64,000 nucleotides of DNA, from contig CBDAQG010000002.1 in the NCBI GenBank assembly GCA_965198995.1, positions 806,001 through 870,000 on the forward strand, in the 5' to 3' direction. The stretch's first letter is position 1; each line of letters begins with the position of its first letter. Below, in pieces: positions 35,061-42,871 of this stretch. This DNA is from CAXMMR01 sp965198995. GTDB taxonomy: Bacteria > Pseudomonadota > Alphaproteobacteria > Acetobacterales > Acetobacteraceae. Under the pieces are notes generated by a model. It saw only the letters and a program-made list of their open reading frames with translations. It did no database searches and was not told the DNA's origin. The position numbers and the translations under genes are program-made.

Positions 35061-35327
35061 AGGAAGGCCAGGGGCTTTCCCTCCGTGAGCCCTTCCAACG
35101 GCGCCTTGCGCCGTCGGAACCTTGGGGCTCACTCCGCCCCTGGACCCCATTAAAGGCGAAGCCTTTAAAATCCATTCCTTATCCATGATTCCAGGGCGAG
35201 GTCGGTGCCGGGGGAAGCAGGATTGTATGGCTTCGCCAAGCAAGAAAGGTCTAGGCCTGATCTCCTAACGGGTGCGGGTCTGGGGGCGCCGCCCCCAGCG
35301 GGTCCAGGGCAGAGCCCGGCCTTCCTT
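35061..35327. repeat. Composite GC-rich element carrying a nested structured insert
   Basis: B-end and inverted A-end flank a core with GGCTTCGCCAAGCAAGAAAGG. In the first hairpin the loop is replaced by a 58-bp insert (35079-35136). The insert is itself a two-tier hairpin (GTGAGCCC/GGGCTCAC outside, TTCCAACGGCG/CGCCGTCGGAA inside). A related copy of the insert lies at 41228-41305. Confidence 0.75.
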
Positions 35328-36470
35328 CTAGCGATCCGTCAACCTGATCTCGATCCGCCGATTCCTCGCATACGCCACCTCGTTGCGCGCCTGATCGAGC
35401 GGCTGGTTGTCGCCGAACCCGGCCGCGGCGAGCCGGTTCGCCGGCAGCCCGTCCTCGTTCAGCAGTTTCACCACGTTGATCGCCCGCTGCGCCGACAGCT
35501 CCCAGTTCGAGGCGAAGCGCCGGTCGGCGATCGGCTGGCGGTCGGCATGGCCATCGACGCGCAGCACCCAGTTGAGGTCGCCTGGGATGCTCGGCTCGAG
35601 GCGCTCGATCGTGCTCGCCAGCCGCCGCACTTGCTCGCGTCCGGAGGCGGTGAGCTCGGCGCTGCCGGGCGGAAACAGCACCTCGCTCTGGAAGACGAAG
35701 CGGTCGCCGACCACCTGCACCCCCGGCTCGTTGGCGAGCAGGTCGCGCAGCCGGCCGAAGAACTCGCTGCGGTAGCGCTGCAGCTCCAGCACCTTGGAGG
35801 CGAGCGCGGTGTTCAGCCGTGCATCCAGGTCGGCGATCCTGGCGTCCTTGCTGCTGGCGTCCGTCTTCGCCGCGTCGAGCGCCGTCGCCAGCGCCGCGAG
35901 CTGGGCGCGCGCCTGCTCCATCTGCCGGTTCAGCAGGTCGAGCTGCGCCTGCTGCTCGGCGCCGAGCCGGGTCGCGCTGTCGCGCTCGGCGGCAAGACTG
36001 GCCAGGCGCGGGTCGGGATGGGCGGCAAGGTCGGCCAGCCGCGCCTGCAGCGCCGCCGCGGCGGCGCTGGTGTCGGCGAGCCTGGCGTTGGTGGCGGCGC
36101 TGTCCGCCCGCGCGGCGTCGCGCTCCGCCGTCAGGCTGGCGGCCGCGCCGCGCGCCTCGTCGAGCCGAGTGATCAGCGTGTCGCGCGCCGCCGCCGCCTC
36201 GTCGGCCTGCCGCGACAGCGTCGCGTTGGCCGCCGTCAGCGTCTTGTCGTGCGCGCGCTCGAGGGCGAGCGAGTCGCTAATCGCCGCCATCTGCCGCGTC
36301 AGCCGCTCCAGCGCCGCCGTCCGCCCGCTCAGGTTCACCGACAGGAAGGCCTGCGCCAGCACGAACACCAGCAGCACGAAGATGATGACCATCAGCAGCG
36401 TCGACAGCGCGTCGACGTAGCCGGGCCAGGCGTCCAGGCCGTTGCCGGCTAGGCGACGGCGACGCGCCAT
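35328..36470 (-). CDS. MotB/OmpA-like stator-type protein with long coiled coil
   Basis: The 380-residue protein has a short basic N-terminus and one membrane helix (WPGYVDALSTLLMVIIFVLL) with Asp20 at the position of the MotB proton-binding aspartate. An Ala/Arg/Glu/Asp heptad region (about 50-240) follows, then an OmpA-type peptidoglycan-binding domain (LFPPGSAELTASGREQV, VDGHADRQPI, NWELSAQRAINVVKLL). Paired with the MotA/TolQ-like gene immediately upstream (TAG directly followed by this ATG), it probably forms a proton-driven complex linking inner membrane and cell wall. No flagellar genes are nearby. Confidence 0.85.
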   Translation of the reverse strand: MARRRRLAGNGLDAWPGYVDALSTLLMVIIFVLLVFVLAQAFLSVNLSGRTAALERLTRQMAAISDSLALERAHDKTLTAANATLSRQADEAAAARDTLITRLDEARGAAASLTAERDAARADSAATNARLADTSAAAAALQARLADLAAHPDPRLASLAAERDSATRLGAEQQAQLDLLNRQMEQARAQLAALATALDAAKTDASSKDARIADLDARLNTALASKVLELQRYRSEFFGRLRDLLANEPGVQVVGDRFVFQSEVLFPPGSAELTASGREQVRRLASTIERLEPSIPGDLNWVLRVDGHADRQPIADRRFASNWELSAQRAINVVKLLNEDGLPANRLAAAGFGDNQPLDQARNEVAYARNRRIEIRLTDR

Positions 36471-37637
36471 CTAGGAAGCAAGGCCAGGGCTCTGCCCTGG
36501 ACCCGCCAGGGGCGGCGCCCCTGGACCGGCGCTGATGGCGGCGACGGTTCGGGTCAGAAGGCGAAAATCCGCTGCGGCGCGCTCTCGGCCCTGCTCGCTG
36601 TCGGACACCAGGCGTTGCAGCAGTTGCTCGATGGCCCGCAGCGCGCGATCACCCTCCGGCGCGGCACGCTCCTCCGCCAGCCGCCCGAGCGCCGGCCCGA
36701 GCGCCGCCTGCGCCTCCGCCACCCGCAGCATGAGCTGCTGGTTGGCCCTGAGCGTGTCGGAGAGGGTGGCGATCCGCTCCGTCAGCCCCAGCACCGCGTG
36801 GTTCGCGTCGCTCCGGCTGTGCTCGCCGCGGGTCAGCACCCGCTGCAGGTCCTGCATGTTCTCCGCCGTCGTCTCGAGCAACGCCTGCACGTAGACCGGC
36901 ACCGGCGCCTCGCCCTCCTGGCCGAGCAGGCCCGAGGAGAGCTGCGTCGAGCCGGCCAGCCACTCCTCGAGCTCGTTGAAGAAGCGGTTCTGCGCCTGCC
37001 CGGCCGTGAGGTCGAGGAAGCCCAGCACCAGCGCCCCGGTCAGGCCGAACATCGAGGACGAGAACGCCGTCCCCATGCCGTGCAGCGGCCGCGCCAGCCC
37101 CGACTTGAGCTGGTCGAACATCACCTGCATGTCGCCGCCGCCGACCGTGAGCCCGCCGACCACGTCGCCGACCGCGCCGACCGTCAGCAACAGTCCCCAG
37201 AAGGTGCCGAGCAAGCCGAGGAAGATCAGCAGCCCGGTCATGTAGCGCGACAGCTCGCGGCTCTCGTCGAGCCGGGAGGCGAGGCTGTCGAGCAGGCTGG
37301 ACGTGGTCGCCGCCGAGAGCGACAGCCGACGGTCGGATTGCGCCGCCCGCGCCGCCAGCATCGAGGCCATCGGCGCCAGCAACCGCGGCGCCGGCAGGCT
37401 CTGCGCCCGCGACGGCGCGCTTTGGAAGGCCACGAGCCAGCGCACCTCGGGGCCAAGCCGGATCACCTGGCGGAGGTTCCAGATGATGCCGATGAGGCCG
37501 ACCAGGAAGATCAGCCCGTTCAGCACCGGGTTGTTGGCGAAGAAGACGACCAGCCGGTCGGCCAGGAAGCCGGCGACGGCCGCCACCGCCAGCAGGAACA
37601 CCAGCATTCGCACCAGGTAGGTGGTCGGGCGGGTCAT
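36471..37637 (-). CDS. MotA/TolQ/ExbB-family proton-channel protein
   Basis: The 388-residue membrane protein has hydrophobic helices at about 10-30, 38-56, 133-157 and 192-215. The family block reads MTGLLIFLGLLGTFWGLLLTVGAVGDVV, then LHGMGTAFSSSMFGLTGALVLGFLDL. A long helical cytoplasmic tail follows (230-370). It is the channel partner of the MotB-like protein downstream. Its ATG overlaps the stop of the upstream OmpA-like gene (ATGA, 37634-37637). The last 18 residues come from a dispersed repeat and are probably dispensable. Confidence 0.86.
   Translation of the reverse strand: MTRPTTYLVRMLVFLLAVAAVAGFLADRLVVFFANNPVLNGLIFLVGLIGIIWNLRQVIRLGPEVRWLVAFQSAPSRAQSLPAPRLLAPMASMLAARAAQSDRRLSLSAATTSSLLDSLASRLDESRELSRYMTGLLIFLGLLGTFWGLLLTVGAVGDVVGGLTVGGGDMQVMFDQLKSGLARPLHGMGTAFSSSMFGLTGALVLGFLDLTAGQAQNRFFNELEEWLAGSTQLSSGLLGQEGEAPVPVYVQALLETTAENMQDLQRVLTRGEHSRSDANHAVLGLTERIATLSDTLRANQQLMLRVAEAQAALGPALGRLAEERAAPEGDRALRAIEQLLQRLVSDSEQGRERAAADFRLLTRTVAAISAGPGAPPLAGPGQSPGLAS
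36476..36530. repeat. GC-rich double-hairpin element, inside a coding end
   Basis: CCAGGGC-TCT-GCCCTGG and CCAGGGGC-GGC-GCCCCTGG lie within the last 18 codons of the MotA-like gene. The protein tail (AGPGAPPLAGPGQSPGLAS) is entirely repeat-encoded. Confidence 0.8.
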
Positions 37638-38368
37638 TGCGGTGGGCTCGCTGCGGGCACCGGCGGGGCGGGGAGGCGACCGTCGGGCAGGCTGCGCGCC
37701 ACGTCCACCCGGTCGGCCGGGCCGCTGGTCGCGGCGCTGCCGAGCGCCCGCACGAAGATCCGGCTGGACGGCAGCCCCTCGCCGAGCAGCACCGTCCGCA
37801 CCGCGAGCCCGCGCGACAGCGACAACCGGCGCGGCGTCGACAGGTCGTCCGGCGTGCCTGGCGCGAACGCGTCGAGCGCCACCGACGCGTTCGGATCCGG
37901 CTTCAGCGCGTCGGCAAAGCGCCGGATGGCGGCCACCGTGTTCGGATTGAGGTCGGCGCTGTCCGGCCCGAAAGTGACCATCAGCCCGGCGGCGGTGGGC
38001 GCCGTCGCGCCGGCGGCATTGGCCACCACCGGCGCCGGCGGCACCGGCAATGCGGCATGCGGCAGCGTGACCAGCGGGGCCAGCTGCGCCGGCGGCGGCG
38101 GCGTGGTGTGCACCACCGGCGCCGGGATTTTCGGTGCGCCGTGCAGCGGCGGATGCACGGGCGGATGCCGCAATGCGGTGTGACGGCTCGACCGCCTCGC
38201 GCTTGGCTTGGTGGGTGCCTTGGCGCCGGGCGCGACCGACGCCGTCGAGGGCGGCGGGCCCAGGCCCTTCAGCGCTCCCTGATCAACGCTGACCTGCGCG
38301 GCCGCCGACCCGAGCGTCATCGGAAGAGCGACGATGGCGGCGGCGGCAAGAACCAGGCTGCGCGGCAT
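37634..38368 (-). CDS. Exported Pro-rich protein with OmpA-like C-terminus
   Basis: The 244-residue protein has a signal peptide (SLVLAAAAIVALPMTLGSAAA). A Pro/Ala/His-rich linker follows (about 40-125), then a C-terminal domain with LMVTFGPDSADLNPNTVAAIRRFADAL and RRLSLSRGLAVRTVLLGEGLPSSRIFVRALG. The latter is the OmpA/PG-binding pattern, though the DxxxxR peptidoglycan pair is weak. First gene of the three-gene MotA/B-like operon, it may be its periplasmic partner. The ATG at 38368 begins the signal peptide. Confidence 0.75.
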   Translation of the reverse strand: MPRSLVLAAAAIVALPMTLGSAAAQVSVDQGALKGLGPPPSTASVAPGAKAPTKPSARRSSRHTALRHPPVHPPLHGAPKIPAPVVHTTPPPPAQLAPLVTLPHAALPVPPAPVVANAAGATAPTAAGLMVTFGPDSADLNPNTVAAIRRFADALKPDPNASVALDAFAPGTPDDLSTPRRLSLSRGLAVRTVLLGEGLPSSRIFVRALGSAATSGPADRVDVARSLPDGRLPAPPVPAASPPQ

Positions 38369-38400
38369 GGGCGCGACCGTAGCCGCATGTCCGCGCCTCA

Positions 38401-38451
38401 TCAAACCGCCCGCGTCGTCAAACCGCCCGCGTCGTCAAACCGCCCGCGTCG
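38401..38451. repeat. Three perfect 17-bp tandem repeats
   Basis: TCAAACCGCCCGCGTCG occurs three times without gaps (38401, 38418, 38435) between suhB and the OmpA-like gene. There are no spacers, so it is not CRISPR. Confidence 0.9.
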
Positions 38452-38460
38452 TCCGGCTGC

Positions 38461-39312
38461 TCAGGCTGCCTTGCCGGCGCTGGCGGCAGCAACGCCGGCG
38501 GCCACGTGCTCGAGCAGCTTGGGCTGCAGGTAGGCATTGCCGACGACGACGTCGTTGCCGGCATCCTGCACCCGCACCTCGCCGCCCGACGGGTCGGTGA
38601 CCGTGCCGCCGGCCTCGCGCACGATCAGGATCCCCGCCGCCATGTCCCACCCCTTGAGGCCAAGCTCCCAGTAGCCGTCATATCGCCCGGCTGCCGTCCA
38701 GGCGAAGTCCAGCGCCGCCGAGCCGAGCCGCCGGATCCCCGCCGTCGCCGGCATCAGCCCGCCGAGCGTGCGCGCAAACGCCAGGCGGTTCGTCGGCGTC
38801 ACCGCGGCGAACGGGATGCCGGTCGCAAACACCGCCGCCGACAGGTCGCGGCGCGACGAGACGCGCAGCCGACGGTCGTTGACGAAGGCGCCCAGGCCCT
38901 TCTCCGCCCAGAACATCTCGTCATTGGTCGGGCTGTAGATCATGCCCGCGACGACCTCGGCCGTGCCGTCCGGCTGGCGCCGCTCCAGCCCGATCGAGAT
39001 CGCCCAGTGCGGGATGCCGTGCAGGAAGTTCGTCGTGCCGTCGAGCGGGTCGACGACCCAGCGCCAGGTCCAGCCGTCGCCGCCCGAGGCGCCACTCTCC
39101 TCCATCAGCAGGCCGTAGCCCGGCCGGGCCTTGACGAGCTCCTCGCGGATTGTCTGCTCGGCGCGCAAATCGGCCTGGGAGACGAAGTCCGACGGCCCCT
39201 TGACGCTGACCTGAAGCTGCTCGACCTCATTGAAGTCGCGCAGCAGCCGCTTGCTCGCCTTTTGCGCGGCGTTCTGCATCACCACCATGTGGGCCGAGAG
39301 GCGCTGTGCCAT
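38461..39312 (-). CDS. suhB: Inositol monophosphatase family protein
   Basis: The 283-residue lithium-sensitive phosphatase family member has the metal-binding EES (LMEESGASGG), WVVDPLDGTTNFLHGIPHWA and GWDMAAGILIVREAGG. Mg-dependent hydrolysis of inositol-1-phosphate or a related sugar phosphate is expected. SuhB homologues can also act in rRNA antitermination, which cannot be judged here. It lies 24 bp after efp in the same direction, so it is likely in the epmB-efp transcript. Confidence 0.93.
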   Translation of the reverse strand: MAQRLSAHMVVMQNAAQKASKRLLRDFNEVEQLQVSVKGPSDFVSQADLRAEQTIREELVKARPGYGLLMEESGASGGDGWTWRWVVDPLDGTTNFLHGIPHWAISIGLERRQPDGTAEVVAGMIYSPTNDEMFWAEKGLGAFVNDRRLRVSSRRDLSAAVFATGIPFAAVTPTNRLAFARTLGGLMPATAGIRRLGSAALDFAWTAAGRYDGYWELGLKGWDMAAGILIVREAGGTVTDPSGGEVRVQDAGNDVVVGNAYLQPKLLEHVAAGVAAASAGKAA

Positions 39313-39336
39313 GGTCCTGCGAAGCTCCCTGGTCGC

Positions 39337-39903
39337 TCAGCCCTTGGAACGCTCGACGTAGCTCGCATCCTCGGTCTTGACCACGATGCGCTCGCCGACC
39401 TCGATGAACGGCGGCACCATCGTCTTCACGCCGTTCGACAGCTTCGCCGGCTTGTAGCTCGACGTCGCCGTCTGGCCTTTGACCACCGGGTCCGCCTCGA
39501 CGATCTCCAGGATCACCGATGGCGGCAGGTGCAGCGCCACCACCTCGCCCTCGACCAGGTCCGCCTCGATCTGCATGTTGTCCTGCAGGAACGGCGCCTG
39601 TTCGCCGAGGATGTCGACCGGCACGCTGAGCTGCTCGAAGGTCTCGGGATCCATCAGCACCAGGTTGTCGCCGTCGGTGTAGCTGTAGGTGAACTCCTTG
39701 TTGTCGGTCATCAGCCGCTCGACCGTGTCGGCGGTGCGCCAGCGCTCATTGGTCTTGGTGCCGGTCTTGAGGTCGCGCATCTCGACCTGGATGATCGCAT
39801 TGCCCTTCCCCGGGATCACGATGTTCTGCTTCACCACCGTCCAGCGGCGGCCGCCATGCTCGATCACCTGGCCGGCGCGGATCAGGTTGGCCTGCTGCTT
39901 CAT
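39337..39903 (-). CDS. efp: Elongation factor P
   Basis: The 188-residue, three-domain tRNA-mimic relieves ribosome stalling at polyproline. The N-terminal KOW-like domain has the modification loop IVIPGKGNA with Lys33 at the site beta-lysylated in enterobacteria. YTDGDNLVLMDPETFEQ and VPPFIEVGERIVVKTEDASYVER follow. The presence of epmB upstream and epmA nearby indicates that this Lys is beta-lysylated. TolA in this window has a run of 13 prolines, a likely client. Confidence 0.97.
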   Translation of the reverse strand: MKQQANLIRAGQVIEHGGRRWTVVKQNIVIPGKGNAIIQVEMRDLKTGTKTNERWRTADTVERLMTDNKEFTYSYTDGDNLVLMDPETFEQLSVPVDILGEQAPFLQDNMQIEADLVEGEVVALHLPPSVILEIVEADPVVKGQTATSSYKPAKLSNGVKTMVPPFIEVGERIVVKTEDASYVERSKG

Positions 39904-39945
39904 GGCATGCTGCTCTTGGTTCGTGGTCGGACGGAACGCTGGGGT

Positions 39946-40965
39946 CTAGTCCGTGCGACCTGCCTCGGCAAGCGGATGCACGGCTCCCGATGGGTCGATC
40001 ACCGCGAGCCCGTCCAGGTAGTCGGGCCCGATCGGCACCTTGCCGTGGCCGCCTGGGATGTCGAGCACGTAGGTCGGCCAGGCGAGCCCGGTAACCCGGC
40101 CGCGCAGCGCCCGCAGCAGCGCCTGGCCACGCGCCACCGGGACGTGGAAGTGCGACGTGCCGGGCGTGGCGTCGAGCTGGTGCAGGTAGTACGGCTTGAC
40201 CCGCGCGGCGAGCATGGCGCGCAGCAGCGCCTCCAGCCCGGCAACGCTGTCGTTGACGCCGGCGAGCAGCACGGACTGGCCGAGCAGCGGGACACCACGC
40301 CGGCGCAGCCGGTCGAGCGCCGCTCGTCCCTCGGCGGTAAACTCCAGCGCGCTGTTCGCGTGCACCACCAGCCATAGCGGCGTCGCCGTCTCCAGGCTGT
40401 CGAGCAGCGCCGCGCCGACCCGCGCCGGGTCGGCAAGCGGCACCCGGCTGTGCAGCCGGATGGTGTGCACATGCGCCATCGCGTCCAACGCCTGGAGAAT
40501 GCGGCCAAGCCGGCGCGGCGACAGCATCAGCGGGTCGCCGCCGGTGATGATCACCTCGCCGACCTCCTGGTGCGCGGCGAGCCAGTCGAGCGCCGCCTGC
40601 AGCGCCGCCTCGTCAAGCAGGCCGCTGCCCGGGCCAACATGCTCACGCCGAAAGCAGAAGCGGCAATACACCGGGCAGATCAGCAGCGGCTTGAGCAGCG
40701 CCCGATCGGCGTAGCGGTGCACGATGCCGGGCACCGGCGACAGCCTGTCGTCGCCGATCGGGTCGGCGCGCTCGTGCGGCGCGGTCAGCAGCTCGGCCGG
40801 GTCCGGCACGAACTGCCGCCCCACCGGGTCGAGCGGATGGCCGATCAGCGCCTGCATGGTCGGCGTGATGGCGAGCGCGTAGCGGCGTTCGACCGCCTCC
40901 AGCGCCTCGCGCTGCGCCGGCTCGGCCAGACCCGCCGCAAGGAGACCATCGACGCTGTTCAGCAT
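39946..40965 (-). CDS. epmB: EF-P lysine 2,3-aminomutase EpmB
   Basis: The 339-residue radical-SAM/PLP enzyme converts L-lysine to (R)-beta-lysine for EF-P modification. The CxxxCxxC cluster motif is CPVYCRFCFRREHVG, followed by VIITGGDPLMLSP, HTIRLHSRVP, VVHANSALEFTAEG and PYYLHQLDATPGTSHFHVP. The length fits EpmB, shorter than catabolic aminomutases. The ATG at 40965 is the first sensible start; the frame upstream is repeat sequence. It is followed 42 bp later by efp. Confidence 0.93.
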   Translation of the reverse strand: MLNSVDGLLAAGLAEPAQREALEAVERRYALAITPTMQALIGHPLDPVGRQFVPDPAELLTAPHERADPIGDDRLSPVPGIVHRYADRALLKPLLICPVYCRFCFRREHVGPGSGLLDEAALQAALDWLAAHQEVGEVIITGGDPLMLSPRRLGRILQALDAMAHVHTIRLHSRVPLADPARVGAALLDSLETATPLWLVVHANSALEFTAEGRAALDRLRRRGVPLLGQSVLLAGVNDSVAGLEALLRAMLAARVKPYYLHQLDATPGTSHFHVPVARGQALLRALRGRVTGLAWPTYVLDIPGGHGKVPIGPDYLDGLAVIDPSGAVHPLAEAGRTD

Positions 40966-41041
40966 GCGGTCTTCAAGGCGCAAAGCCGGCGTGATGCAAG
41001 TCAGGGCAGGCTTGGGTTTAGCGGTTGCTGGAAGCCTCAAG

Positions 41042-41139
41042 TAAGGCGAGGGCTCTGCCCTCGACCCGCTAGGGCCTGAGGCCCCAGACCCCCCTTTATC
41101 AGGGGCCGGTGTTACTGCGGGTCTGGGGGCGCCGCCCAC
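41042..41139. repeat. GC-rich element, A-end plus truncated inverted A-end
   Basis: GAGGGC-TCT-GCCCTC and AGGGCC-TGA-GGCCCC are followed about 30 bp later by GCGGGTCTGGGGGCGCCGCC, the inverted A-end. The latter is cut off where the 24-bp tandem array begins. Confidence 0.7.
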
Positions 41140-41258
41140 GTGTCGTGCGCAGCACGCTGTCGCGTGTCGTGCGCAGCACGCTGTCGCGTGTCGTGCGCAG
41201 CACGCTGTCGCGTGTCGTGCGGAGTGAGCTGTCGCGTGACGGGCGGAGTGAGCTACAG
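41139..41258. repeat. Five-unit 24-bp tandem array
   Basis: Three identical units starting CGTGTCGTGCGCAGCACG (41139, 41163, 41187) are followed by two diverged units with GGAGTGAGCT in the middle (41211, 41235). Each unit has an internal CGTGC-GCA-GCACG dyad. No spacers are present. The stop of the response-regulator gene lies in unit 5. Confidence 0.9.
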
Positions 41259-41681
41259 GTTCCGACTGCGCAAGGCACAGTTGGCAAGGCTCACGGAGGG
41301 TGAGCCCCGGACTTGCTTCACATGCGCAGCCAGCGTTTCGATCAACTCCTGCATCCGGAACGGCTTCGCCAAGGCCAGCCAACCGGGCCGGTCGGCCGGC
41401 ACCGCATCGGCGCCATAGCCGGACAGCAGCAGGAACGGGATTCGCAGCGCCGCCAGGCGCTCGGCGACCGGGAACACCTCGCCGTCGGCGATGTTGACGT
41501 CGAGCAGCGCCGCGTCGACCGGCTCCACGTCAAGGATCGCCTGCGCCGCCTGAACGCTGTGGCACGGTCCGACGACGATCGCCTGCGCGTCCTGCAGCGT
41601 CGCCGAGACGAACTGCGCCACCATGGCATCGTCCTCAACCACGAGGATACGCAGGCCAAGCAGCGGTGACGTGCTGTTCAT
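41253..41681 (-). CDS. Single-domain response regulator
   Basis: The 142-residue protein is a bare receiver: ILVVEDDAMVAQFV (acidic pair), ALLDVNIADGEVF (phosphoacceptor Asp in LLDV), LLLSGYGAD (Thr/Ser switch) and LAKPF (Lys). There is no output domain, so it probably works in a phosphorelay or by protein contact. The last 18 residues (RGSPSVSLANCALRSRNL) are encoded by repeat DNA. It is divergent from epmA with 31 bp between starts. No kinase is nearby. Confidence 0.9.
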   Translation of the reverse strand: MNSTSPLLGLRILVVEDDAMVAQFVSATLQDAQAIVVGPCHSVQAAQAILDVEPVDAALLDVNIADGEVFPVAERLAALRIPFLLLSGYGADAVPADRPGWLALAKPFRMQELIETLAAHVKQVRGSPSVSLANCALRSRNL

Positions 41682-41712
41682 GATTCCGTGAAACTAGCAT
41701 AATCAGGTTGGT

Positions 41713-42729
41713 ATGGCCCAGACGAATGCGCCCTGGCATCCCGAGCGTCTGGCCGCGCGGCTGCCCTTCCTCGCCGTCCGCACGGCGCTGACGCACGCCA
41801 CCCGCCGCTTCTTCGAGGCCCGCGGCTACACCGAGGTCGAGACGCCCTGCGTCGTTCCGGCGCCCGGCGAGGAGGTGCACCTGCGGGCGCTCGCCACCAC
41901 GGCGCTTGCGCCCGTCGAACACGGCGAGCCCGCCGTCCCGCTCTGGCTTGCGACCAGCCCGGAATTCGCCATGAAGCGGCTGCTGGTCGGCGGTAGCGGA
42001 CCGATCTTCCAGCTCGCCCGGGTCTGGCGCGACGAGCTGCCGAGCCCGCTGCACGGGCGTGAGTTCACCATGCTGGAGTGGTATCGTCCGGGCGCCGACC
42101 TCCCGGCGCTCATGGACGAGACCGAGGCCTACCTGCGCACAGTCCTGCCGCGCGTCCTGCCCGGCCGCGCCGTTGCGATCGACCGGCCGTTCGAGCGGCT
42201 GACCGTCGCCGAGGCCTTCGCCCGTCATGCCAGCGCCGACCTGCTTGGCAATACCGATGATGCCGCCGGCCTCGCCCGCTCCGCCAACGCCACCCTGCGC
42301 GCCGGCGAGACCTGGGACGACCTGTTCTTTCGCCTGCTGCTCGAGCACGTCGAGCCGCATATCGGCCGCGCCCGCCCGACCTTCCTCACCCACTGGCCGG
42401 TCGCGCAGGCCGCACTCGCCCGGCGCGATCCGGCCGAGCCGCGCCAGGCGCTGCGTTTCGAGCTCTATCTCGGCGGCATCGAGCTCGCCAACGCCTTCGA
42501 GGAGCTGGCCGACGCCGACGAGCAGCGCCTCCGCTTCGTTGCCGATCGTGAGCGCCGGGCGGCAGATCATGCCGGCGACATGGCAGGACGCGACTGGCCA
42601 CTCGACGAGGACTTCCTCGCCGCCTTGCAGCACGGACTGCCACCCTGCGCCGGCATCGCGCTCGGCTTCGACCGGCTGATCATGCTGGCCTCTGGGGCGA
42701 CCCGTATCGACCAGGTGCAGTGGCTTTAA
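41713..42729 (+). CDS. epmA: EF-P--(R)-beta-lysine ligase EpmA
   Basis: The 338-residue class II lysyl-tRNA-synthetase paralogue (GenX/PoxA) lacks the anticodon-binding domain and attaches beta-lysine to EF-P. Class II motifs are RRFFEARGYTEVETPCVVP (motif 1), FQLARVWRDELPSPLHGREFTMLEWY (motif 2) and GIALGFDRLIMLASG (motif 3). ATSPEFAMKRLL is also typical. It lies 750 bp from epmB but faces the other way. It ends against a composite repeat shared with convergent thiE. Confidence 0.94.
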   Translation: MAQTNAPWHPERLAARLPFLAVRTALTHATRRFFEARGYTEVETPCVVPAPGEEVHLRALATTALAPVEHGEPAVPLWLATSPEFAMKRLLVGGSGPIFQLARVWRDELPSPLHGREFTMLEWYRPGADLPALMDETEAYLRTVLPRVLPGRAVAIDRPFERLTVAEAFARHASADLLGNTDDAAGLARSANATLRAGETWDDLFFRLLLEHVEPHIGRARPTFLTHWPVAQAALARRDPAEPRQALRFELYLGGIELANAFEELADADEQRLRFVADRERRAADHAGDMAGRDWPLDEDFLAALQHGLPPCAGIALGFDRLIMLASGATRIDQVQWL

Positions 42730-42869
42730 AGGCGAGGGGCTTTGCCCCTCGACCCCATTAAAGGCGTAGCCTTCAAAATCCACTTCTTATTCATGATTCC
42801 ATGGCGAGGCCGGATGCGGGTCTGGGGCGCCGCTCCCAGCGGCGTCCAGAGGCAGAGCCTCTGGCCTTC
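42730..42869. repeat. Composite GC-rich element (B-end, short core, inverted A-end)
   Basis: GAGGGGC-TTT-GCCCCTC, ATTAAAGGCGTAGCCTTCAA and AATCCACTTCTTATTCATG lead into a short core with CCATGGCGAGGCCGG. Then come the inverted GGGTCTGGGGCGCCGCTCCCAG and CCAGAGGCAGAGCCTCTGG. It lies between convergent epmA and thiE. Confidence 0.8.
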
Positions 42870-42871
42870 GC

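Noticed and set aside
35328..38368. Zorya anti-phage system
   Set aside because: The MotA/MotB-like pair resembles ZorA/ZorB, but no ZorC, ZorD or ZorE gene follows, and the neighbours are suhB and efp.
38401..38451. Possible CRISPR or iteron array
   Set aside because: Three 17-bp perfect repeats with no spacers and no origin features such as dnaA boxes or rep genes.
41139..41258. Possible CRISPR array
   Set aside because: Units are adjacent with no spacers and no cas genes are present; it is a tandem repeat.
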